Shown here: positions 58,141-64,000 of the stretch, piece after piece
Layout of the letters: each line of letters opens with the position of its first letter
Position numbering within the stretch: position 1 is the first letter of the stretch
Assembly: GCF_000818015.1 (NCBI RefSeq)
Contig: NZ_CP007511.1
Location: 372,001-436,000 of the forward strand
Reading direction: 5' to 3'
Source: Stutzerimonas balearica DSM 6083
GTDB lineage: Bacteria > Pseudomonadota > Gammaproteobacteria > Pseudomonadales > Pseudomonadaceae
DNA: 64,000 bases
Made by a program: the position numbers and the translations under genes
The notes under the pieces: model-generated
Told to the model about the DNA's origin: nothing
The model's database searches: none
What the model saw: only the letters and a program-made list of their open reading frames with translations

Positions 58141-59442
58141 CTAGTCGGTCACCACCTGCTCTGGCTGGAAGTGGCAGGTGAACACGCTGCCTTTGCCGGG
58201 CGTACTGCTGATATCCAGGCGGCCGTGGTGGCGCAGCAGTACGTGCTTGACGATGGCCAGGCCGAGGCCGGTGCCGCCGGTGCTGCTGGCGCGGCTGGAG
58301 TCGACCCGGTAGAAGCGCTCGGTCAGGCGTGGCAGATGCTTCTGTTCGACGCCGATGCCGTTGTCCTCGACGCTCAGGTGCGCGCCGTACTCATTGCGCC
58401 ACCAGCGGATGCGAATATCGCCGCCGTCGGGCGTGTACTTGACCGCATTGAACACCAGGTTGGAGAAGGCGCTGCGCAGCTCCGACTCGCTGCCCTTGAG
58501 CCGCAGCGACGCATCGGCCTCGAGGCTGATGCGATGGCCGCGCTCGCCGGACAGCGCCTGGGCGTCGTGCTGCACGGTCTGCAACAGCGCGGCGATGTCC
58601 AGCGGCACGCCTCCGGTGGGTGGGTTGGTGGCTTCGAGCTTGGCCAGCAGCAAGAGGTCGTTGAGCAGGTGCTGCATGCGTCCGGCCTGCTGGTTCATCT
58701 GCTGCAGGGCGCGCAGCCAGCGCGGGTTGACCTGGTCGCTGTTCTCCAGCAGCGTCTCCAGATAGCCGGAGATCACCGTCAGTGGGGTACGCAGTTCGTG
58801 GCTGACGTTGGCGACGAAATCCTTGCGCATCTGTTCGAGCTGATGCAGCCGGGTGATGTCGCGTACCAGCAGCAGATGCTCGCTGTTGCCGTAGCGGGTG
58901 ATGTTGAACTGCAGGCGGATGCGGTCGTTGATCGGCGAGATCAGCTCCAGCGGCTCCTCGTAGTGGCCCTTCTCGAAGTACTCCTTGAACGCCGGATGAC
59001 GCACCAGGTTGGTGATTGGGTGGCCGCTATCCTGGCGCTTCTTCAGGCCGAGCAGGTGGTCGGCGGCGGGGTTCCACCATTCGAGGTTGCCGTCGCTGTC
59101 GAGCATGATCACCGCATCCTTGAGTGCAGCGGTCGAACCCTGCACGCGGTCGATCACGGCCTGCAGCTGGCCGCGCAGGCGCAGGTCGCGGCGTTGCATC
59201 TGGTAGAGGCTGTCGAACACGTCGCCCCACAGGCCCACCGCATCCGGTGGCGGGGAATCCGGCTCGCTGCTCTTGAGCCAGCGCTGCAGGCGCAGCACCT
59301 GATAAAGCGTCCAGGCCAGGTAGCCGAGCGCGCCGAGCGCCAGGGCCCAGCCGTATTCGCCGGTCGCCAGGCCCAGCAGCAGGCAGACGCCCAGCAGAAG
59401 CAGCAGCTTGCGCACCAGCGCGCCTTGCCAGTCGCGGTTCAA
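58141..59442 (-). CDS. phoR: Phosphate regulon sensor histidine kinase PhoR, 433 aa
   Basis: Two N-terminal hydrophobic helices are followed by a PAS domain (KDAVIMLDSDGNLEWWNPAADHLLGL) and the H-box FVANVSHELRTPLTVISGYLE. The ATPase boxes are LVFNAVKYTPDGGDI, VEDNGIGVEQKHLPRL and GTGLGLAIVKHVLLRHHG. It phosphorylates PhoB at low phosphate. It follows phoB in the same orientation. Confidence 0.95.
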   Translation of the reverse strand: MNRDWQGALVRKLLLLLGVCLLLGLATGEYGWALALGALGYLAWTLYQVLRLQRWLKSSEPDSPPPDAVGLWGDVFDSLYQMQRRDLRLRGQLQAVIDRVQGSTAALKDAVIMLDSDGNLEWWNPAADHLLGLKKRQDSGHPITNLVRHPAFKEYFEKGHYEEPLELISPINDRIRLQFNITRYGNSEHLLLVRDITRLHQLEQMRKDFVANVSHELRTPLTVISGYLETLLENSDQVNPRWLRALQQMNQQAGRMQHLLNDLLLLAKLEATNPPTGGVPLDIAALLQTVQHDAQALSGERGHRISLEADASLRLKGSESELRSAFSNLVFNAVKYTPDGGDIRIRWWRNEYGAHLSVEDNGIGVEQKHLPRLTERFYRVDSSRASSTGGTGLGLAIVKHVLLRHHGRLDISSTPGKGSVFTCHFQPEQVVTD

Positions 59443-59528
59443 TCCCTGTGCTCCCGATCCAGTGGCAGGTGTGGCCGCCCGGGCTGTCCTGCGCGTTCGC
59501 GCTGGCGCAGAGCCTCGCTCATGTCGGC

Positions 59529-60218
59529 TCAGTTCTTCGTCGAGAAACGATAGCCGGTGCCGCGCACCGTCTGCACGAGGTTTTCGTAGGCTTCGCCGAG
59601 TGCCTTGCGCAGGCGGCGGATGTGCACGTCGACGGTGCGTTCTTCGACGTAGACGTTGCCGCCCCAGACCTGGTCGAGCAGCTGGCCGCGGGTATAGGCA
59701 CGCTCCTGGTGGGTCATGAAGAACTGCAGCAGGCGGTATTCGGTCGGGCCCATCTCGGCCGGCTTGCCATCGATGGTGACGCGGTGGCTGATCGGATCGA
59801 GCAGCAGGCCGCCGATCTCGATCGGCGTCTCGTTGTCGGCGGGCGCGGCGCGCCGCAGGACGGCCTTCAGACGGGCGACCAGCTCGCGCGGCGAGAAGGG
59901 CTTGGTGATGTAGTCGTCGGCACCGACCTCCAGGCCCTGGATCTTGTTGTCTTCCTCATCCTTGGCGGTGAGCATGATGATCGGCGTGTTGGCGGTCAGC
60001 TCGTCGCGCTTGAGCCGGCGCGCCAGTTCGATGCCGGAGGTGCCCGGGAGCATCCAGTCGAGCAGGATCAGGTCGGGCTGGCGATCGACGATCAGGGCAT
60101 GCGCCTGTTGGGTGTTCTCCGCCTCCAGGCACTCGTAGCCGGCCATTTCCAGGGCGACGACGATCATCTCGCGGATCGGCGCTTCGTCGTCGACGATCAG
60201 TATGCTCTTGCCGTTCAT
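59529..60218 (-). CDS. phoB: Phosphate regulon response regulator PhoB, 229 aa
   Basis: A complete receiver ([52 protein letters not shown]) is joined to an OmpR-type winged helix ([42 protein letters not shown]). The ATG at 60218 has GAGG upstream; an upstream ATG at 60263 is less likely because the Pho box would lie at its edge. It activates Pho regulon promoters, including probably its own. Confidence 0.95.
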   Translation of the reverse strand: MNGKSILIVDDEAPIREMIVVALEMAGYECLEAENTQQAHALIVDRQPDLILLDWMLPGTSGIELARRLKRDELTANTPIIMLTAKDEEDNKIQGLEVGADDYITKPFSPRELVARLKAVLRRAAPADNETPIEIGGLLLDPISHRVTIDGKPAEMGPTEYRLLQFFMTHQERAYTRGQLLDQVWGGNVYVEERTVDVHIRRLRKALGEAYENLVQTVRGTGYRFSTKN

Positions 60219-60261
60219 GGTCAAGCCTCGGTCGTTCTTGTCGCCCGGCATTAGATAACGC

Positions 60262-60283
60262 AATTGTTGCAGCGATGTGACAG
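60262..60283 (-). promoter_or_regulatory. Candidate Pho box upstream of phoB
   Basis: On the minus strand two 11-base units follow each other, CTGTCACATCG and then CTGCAACAATT. Each starts with a heptamer close to the PhoB half-site CTGTCAT. A possible -10, TATCTA, begins four bases after the box. Position, spacing and autoregulation of phoB elsewhere support it. Confidence 0.65.
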
Positions 60284-60339
60284 CCTGGAGACGGCCAGCA
60301 TGGCGTCAACAGGCCGTCTGCGCCAGGGCCGGAGGCCGC

Positions 60340-61230
60340 TCAGCGGGCGGCGTAGTCGAGGATGCAGCCGACCAGCACGGCCAGCCCGGCCCAGTGATTG
60401 TGCAGGAAGGCGTGGAAGCAGGCCTGGCGGTCGCGTGTGCGAGTCTGGCGGAACTCCCAGAGGTACAGGCCGAGCGCGACCAGCAACCCGGCATTGAAGA
60501 ACAGGCCCAGCTCGAAGCGCGCGCCGGCCAGCGCCAGGCAGAACAGCGCCAGGCCCTGCAGCGTGAGGACGACCACGCGGTCGGCATCGCCGAACAGGAT
60601 CGCGGTGGACTTGATGCCGATCTTCAGGTCGTCCTCGCGGTCGGCCATCGCGTAGTAGGTGTCGTAGGCCACCGTCCACACCACGTTGGCGACGAACAGC
60701 AGCCAGGCCTCCGGCGGCAGGCTGCCGCGCTCGGCGGTAAAGCACATCAGGATGCCCCAGGAATAGGCTGCGCCGAGCACCACCTGCGGGTAGTAGGTGT
60801 AGCGCTTCATGAACGGGTAGAGCGAGGCGACCGCCAGCGCGCCGAACGACAGCCACACGGTGGTGGCGTTGGTCAGCAGCACCAGGCCGAAGCTCAGTGT
60901 CACCAGCACGGCGAACAGCACCCAGCCCTCGCGCGGCTTGACCCGGCCGGTGGCCATCGGCCGCTCGCGGGTGCGCTGCACATGGCCATCGAAGTTGCGG
61001 TCGGCGAAGTCGTTGATCACGCAGCCGGCCGAGCGCATGAAGAACACGCCGAGGGTGAAGATGATCAGGTTGGCGACGCTCGGTCGGCCACCGCCGGCGA
61101 TCACCAGGGCGGTGAGCGTCGGCCAGAGCAGCAGGTAGATGCCGATCGGTCGATCCCAGCGCATCAGCTGGATGAAGTCCCAGGCGCGCGGATGAAGGCG
61201 ATTGCACGATTGCAGGAGTTTCAGATACAT
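60340..61230 (-). CDS. ubiA: 4-hydroxybenzoate octaprenyltransferase, 296 aa
   Basis: A membrane prenyltransferase of ubiquinone synthesis. Aspartate-rich motifs for prenyl-diphosphate binding are [26 protein letters not shown] and [24 protein letters not shown]. Eight to nine hydrophobic helices fit. It lies 46 bases after ubiC on the same strand. Confidence 0.95.
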   Translation of the reverse strand: MYLKLLQSCNRLHPRAWDFIQLMRWDRPIGIYLLLWPTLTALVIAGGGRPSVANLIIFTLGVFFMRSAGCVINDFADRNFDGHVQRTRERPMATGRVKPREGWVLFAVLVTLSFGLVLLTNATTVWLSFGALAVASLYPFMKRYTYYPQVVLGAAYSWGILMCFTAERGSLPPEAWLLFVANVVWTVAYDTYYAMADREDDLKIGIKSTAILFGDADRVVVLTLQGLALFCLALAGARFELGLFFNAGLLVALGLYLWEFRQTRTRDRQACFHAFLHNHWAGLAVLVGCILDYAAR

Positions 61231-61276
61231 CGGCGGCTCCGTGCGGAAGATGACGAATCAGACGCGGCAGCGCGGC

Positions 61277-61816
61277 TCACGGCGCGATGCCGGCGGCTTG
61301 CCAGAGTTCGGGCAGGAATACCTCGGCTACCAGCACGCCGAGGGGCTCGCGACTGAAGCGCGAGCGGCGCGCCCACAGGTCGGGGTGGCGATGCTCCGGC
61401 GGCAGCCAGGCCGCCGGGTAGCGGCAGGCTTGCAGCGTGCCGCGGGTGAATGCCGGGTCGCTGAACAGCAGTTCGCCGAGCGAGCGGCTGCCCAGGCGCT
61501 GCAGGTCCATGTCGGAACGCTCCAGCGCGGCGCGTGCGGCGACGCTGCGGGCGAACACCCAGGGCCGCCCGTGCCCGCACAGGTAGACTTCGCGCACCCA
61601 GCCTTCGCTGCCCCCGGCCACGCCCAGCGCACTGCATTCGTCGTCACGCAGCAGCTGCCAGCCCTCGACGAGCGGCGTGACGCTGAACGCACCGCCTGCC
61701 AGCTCGGTGAGGCGTCGGGTGAGCGAGCCTTTGTCGACGTAGAGCCAGTCATGCTGCAGCGGGTCGAGCGGCGTCGGCAGTTGGTTGGCGGTCAGCCATG
61801 TGTGAAGTTCAGGCAC
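61277..61816 (-). CDS. ubiC: Chorismate lyase, 179 aa
   Basis: The enzyme turns chorismate into 4-hydroxybenzoate plus pyruvate, the substrate for UbiA. Motifs include VREVYLCGHGRPWVFARSV, RSLGELLFSDPAFTRG and LWARRSRFSREPLGVLVAEVFLPEL, whose final glutamate is the catalytic-site acid region. The start is a GTG at 61816. Confidence 0.92.
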   Translation of the reverse strand: MPELHTWLTANQLPTPLDPLQHDWLYVDKGSLTRRLTELAGGAFSVTPLVEGWQLLRDDECSALGVAGGSEGWVREVYLCGHGRPWVFARSVAARAALERSDMDLQRLGSRSLGELLFSDPAFTRGTLQACRYPAAWLPPEHRHPDLWARRSRFSREPLGVLVAEVFLPELWQAAGIAP

Positions 61817-61939
61817 AGGCGATAGAGGGTGCGGTTCCGAGAAGGCGGGGAGTCTAACAAGAAAGCCGGCCAGCGCGATGGCTCCGGCGGTTGCGCGGGT
61901 TGCCGATGTTGGTTACAACCTGCGCATTCCCCGCCCGGA

Positions 61940-62899
61940 ATGTCCGCCATGCACCTGCACGACTCGATGATGAACGGCTCGATGATGAACGATAGTGCGG
62001 TGTACAAGACCTTGCTGGAATCGACCAAAGCCATCCCCTGGAAGATCGACTGGGCCACCATGACGTTTGCCTATATCGGCCCGCAGATCGAAACCCTGCT
62101 GGGCTGGCCGCAGGGCAGTTGGCTGAGCGCCAATGACTGGGCAGAGCGCATGCACCCTGAAGACCGCGAGTGGGTGGTGAATTTCTGTGTGGCGCAGTCC
62201 CAGTCAGGGCTCGACCACGAGGCCGACTATCGCGCGCTGACCCGCGACGGCCGTTATGTGTGGATCCGCGATGTGGTGCATGTGCTGCGCAATGCCGCGG
62301 GCGAGGTCGAAGCGCTGGTTGGCTTCATGTTCGACATCAGTGAGCGCAAGCAGACCGAGCAAAAGCTGTTGCAGCTGCAGAAGCAGCTGGAAGAACTTTC
62401 CTATCAGGACGGCCTTACCGGCGTGGCCAACCGGCGCATGTTCGACAACCGCTTGCAGATGGAGTGGAGCAATGCTCAGCGCAACAGCCTGCCGCTATCC
62501 CTGATCCTGCTGGATATCGACTATTTCAAGCAGTACAACGACCACTATGGCCATGTGCGTGGCGACGATTGCCTGAAAAGCGTTGGCCAGGCCTTGAGCG
62601 GTGCCGCCGTGCGCCCGCGTGACCTGCTGGCCCGTTATGGCGGTGAAGAGTTCGTCCTGTTGCTTCCAGAGACCGATGCGCAGGCTGCTGCCCAGGTTGC
62701 CGAGCGCTGTCGCCAGCTGATTCGCGAACAAAATATCCAGCACGCCCACTCCCAGGTCGCACCGCTGCTGACGATCAGTCTAGGCGTCGGTACTCTCGTA
62801 CCAGGCCCGTTCGACCAGCCCGAGGCCTTTCTCGAAAGGGTGGATAGCCTGCTCTACAAGGCCAAGCATCAGGGCCGCGACCAGGCGGTACTCGCTTAG
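61940..62899 (+). CDS. Diguanylate cyclase with PAS sensor domain, 319 aa
   Basis: A PAS/PAC domain (about residues 20-145, WATMTFAYIGPQIETLLGWP; GFMFDISERKQTEQKL) is joined by a coiled helix to a GGDEF domain (LSYQDGLTGVANRRMFD). The active site is YGGEEF and the inhibitory I-site RPRD lies five residues before it, so it should make cyclic di-GMP and be product-inhibited. There is no membrane segment, so sensing is cytoplasmic. In-frame ATGs at 61940 and 61949 are both possible starts. Confidence 0.88.
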   Translation: MSAMHLHDSMMNGSMMNDSAVYKTLLESTKAIPWKIDWATMTFAYIGPQIETLLGWPQGSWLSANDWAERMHPEDREWVVNFCVAQSQSGLDHEADYRALTRDGRYVWIRDVVHVLRNAAGEVEALVGFMFDISERKQTEQKLLQLQKQLEELSYQDGLTGVANRRMFDNRLQMEWSNAQRNSLPLSLILLDIDYFKQYNDHYGHVRGDDCLKSVGQALSGAAVRPRDLLARYGGEEFVLLLPETDAQAAAQVAERCRQLIREQNIQHAHSQVAPLLTISLGVGTLVPGPFDQPEAFLERVDSLLYKAKHQGRDQAVLA

Positions 62900-62976
62900 C
62901 CCTGAGGTGAGCTTTCGAGGGCCCGGTTTGGGTGTAAGAATCGACAGCCCCCCTGCGTTCGTCCAGCTTCCGGGTT

Positions 62977-63750
62977 TTACGCCCAACCCTCCAACCGCAT
63001 GGTCGCCCGCACCAGTCGCTGCTCCTCCTGCTCGATTTCCTTGAGGTTGTCGCGAATGCTGTGGATGTGGTCGCGCGCCGCGCGCTGCGCCTGATCCGGC
63101 AGGCGCTCGGTGACGGCATGGTAGAGCCGCGAATGCTGGCGATCGATCTGCCGCTTGGGGGCCGGCCGGTGATAGAGGTTGTTCACCGAGGCGAACACGG
63201 TGCTGAGCATCAGGTCGGTGAGCGACTGCAGGGTGTGCACCAGCACCGGGTTGTGCGAGGCCTCGCAGATGGCCAGGTGAAAGGCGTGGTCCAGCCGGGC
63301 ATGTTCACGCGGGTCGGCGCCTTCGCCATCGGCATGCGCGGCGAGCATTTCCTCGTAGCGCCGGCGCAGCAGGATGAAATCCGCCTCGGTACCGCGCAGC
63401 GCCGCCAGCCGTGCCGATTCGCCCTCGAGCAGGGCGCGCACTTCGAGCAGGTCGTAAAGCGTGCGCGGCTGCGAGTTGAACAGGTGCATCAGCGGGCTGG
63501 CGTCGTGGCTGTCAGACAGCTGCGCAACAAAGGAGCCGCGGCCCTGCGCCGTCTCGATGATGCCGCGCCCGCGCAGCACCCGCAGGCCCTCGCGCAGCGC
63601 CGACCGCGAGATGCCGAGCTTTTCGCACAGACGCCGCTCGGAGGGCAGCGCCTGGCCGACCTTGAGCACGCCATCGACGATCAAGCGTTCGATGCGCTCG
63701 GCCACCACGTCGGCGACTTGACGACGGTCATTGTGTTTTTCGCTCAGCAT
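62977..63750 (-). CDS. glcC: GntR/FadR-family regulator of glycolate use, 257 aa
   Basis: A winged helix (VAERIERLIVDGVLKVGQALPSERRLCEKLGISRSALREGLRVL) is followed by an FCD effector domain with the metal/ligand histidine pattern (LDHAFHLAICEASHNP; HSRLYHAV). FadR-type LldR and GlcC proteins look alike. Here the divergent gene begins MNILY, as glcD does in pseudomonads, and ubiA-ubiC-glcC-glcD is a known order, so GlcC is preferred. Confidence 0.85.
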   Translation of the reverse strand: MLSEKHNDRRQVADVVAERIERLIVDGVLKVGQALPSERRLCEKLGISRSALREGLRVLRGRGIIETAQGRGSFVAQLSDSHDASPLMHLFNSQPRTLYDLLEVRALLEGESARLAALRGTEADFILLRRRYEEMLAAHADGEGADPREHARLDHAFHLAICEASHNPVLVHTLQSLTDLMLSTVFASVNNLYHRPAPKRQIDRQHSRLYHAVTERLPDQAQRAARDHIHSIRDNLKEIEQEEQRLVRATMRLEGWA

Positions 63751-63766
63751 GCAGGGCTCTCCACAG

Positions 63767-63779
63767 CTGGTAGGACCAG
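63767..63779. promoter_or_regulatory. GlcC/FadR-type operator 1, next to glcC
   Basis: CTGGTAGGACCAG, a TGGT-N3-ACCA dyad, lies 17 bases upstream of the glcC ATG, where it would allow autoregulation. Confidence 0.75.
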
Positions 63780-63871
63780 TTGCCGGCGAGTTTAGCCTCA
63801 GTGCTTGCAGATGTGCACTGGCGCCGGTCGGAGCGGGTTTTGCGTAGTGTCTTGCAGGGCCTCACTACAAA

Positions 63872-63888
63872 AACTGGTAGGACCAGTT
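63872..63888. promoter_or_regulatory. GlcC/FadR-type operator 2, glcD side
   Basis: AACTGGTAGGACCAGTT is a perfect 7-bp dyad around AGG. It shares its 13-base core with operator 1, 107 bases away, and lies about 98 bases before the glcD start. Confidence 0.78.
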
Positions 63889-63985
63889 GTCGCTGGCATG
63901 GACGCCGCCGCCCGGGCCGGCTAAAGATGCGGCATCTCACCGCAGCGGCCGTGCTGGGGTGACCGTACGAGAGCGGCGAATCTGC

Positions 63986-64000
63986 ATGAATATCCTCTAC
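63986..64000 (+). CDS. glcD: Start of glycolate oxidase subunit GlcD (cut by the window end)
   Basis: Only five codons, MNILY, are inside the window. They match the usual start of Pseudomonas GlcD, and the position divergent from glcC with two operators agrees. Confidence 0.55.

Overview
The window looks like the chromosome of a Pseudomonas of the stutzeri group (Stutzerimonas). The core genes are GC-rich and closely packed, and the order of several blocks matches Pseudomonas: serA / D-2-hydroxyglutarate dehydrogenase; rpiA / ilvA / HAD-IB phosphatase / rppH / ptsP / NRDE protein / tauE / lgt / thyA; phoB-phoR / ubiA-ubiC / glcC-glcD. That assignment comes from recalled gene order and protein resemblance; no search was run. 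No rRNA, tRNA or CRISPR array was seen.

Layout. 1-1263: 3' part of typA and its terminator. 1404-9686: a chromosomal integron, with an intact integrase on the minus strand, a LexA-type box in its promoter region, attI, and 11 AT-richer cassettes separated by 10 recognisable attC sites plus a degraded terminal one. Cassettes carry a Fe-S uracil-DNA-glycosylase-like protein, a HEPN RNase-like protein, a permuted NlpC/P60-type hydrolase, a CbrC-family protein, several small zinc-ribbon or membrane proteins, and one gene with an in-frame stop. 9688-12237: a formate dehydrogenase alpha gene cut off by the integron end, followed by two electron-transfer subunits. 12241-17600: a stop-interrupted BCAM0308-like gene, a phosphoribosyltransferase-hydrolase pair, glyoxalase I, a ribbon-helix-helix protein and a Tat/GMC dehydrogenase pair. 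17625-20541: cstA, cory-CC-star and arsA-like ATPase on the minus strand. 20783-27575: an eight-gene Mrp/Mbh-type cation antiporter operon whose last gene is out of frame at a CGCGC pentamer tract. 27749-32800: acyltransferase, a curli-like csgD-csgB-csgC/H set without secretion genes, an OPT transporter and a small secreted protein. 32858-48031: serine, threonine and pentose metabolism plus conserved housekeeping genes. 48050-52631: a branched-chain-amino-acid-type ABC transporter. 53036-59442: ParA-like ATPase, universal stress protein, response regulator, M23 peptidase, CorC-type protein and PhoR. 59529-64000: PhoB with a candidate Pho box, ubiquinone genes, a PAS-GGDEF diguanylate cyclase, and GlcC with two operator palindromes before the first codons of glcD.

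How the genes work together. The integron can plausibly still move cassettes, because all integrase catalytic residues and the SOS box are present, but its distal end appears frozen. SerA and the divergent D-2-hydroxyglutarate dehydrogenase form a known functional pair: SerA makes D-2-hydroxyglutarate while driving serine synthesis, and the dehydrogenase recycles it. The two share an intergenic region with a perfect 16-bp palindrome. PhoB/PhoR control phosphate response, UbiC and UbiA start ubiquinone synthesis, and GlcC should control glycolate oxidation.

The least ordinary spots are the cassettes that start translation inside the recombination core, the pentamer-tract frameshift in the antiporter operon, the isolated curli-like set with a hairpin abutting the csgB ribosome-binding site, and the truncated formate dehydrogenase at the integron border.
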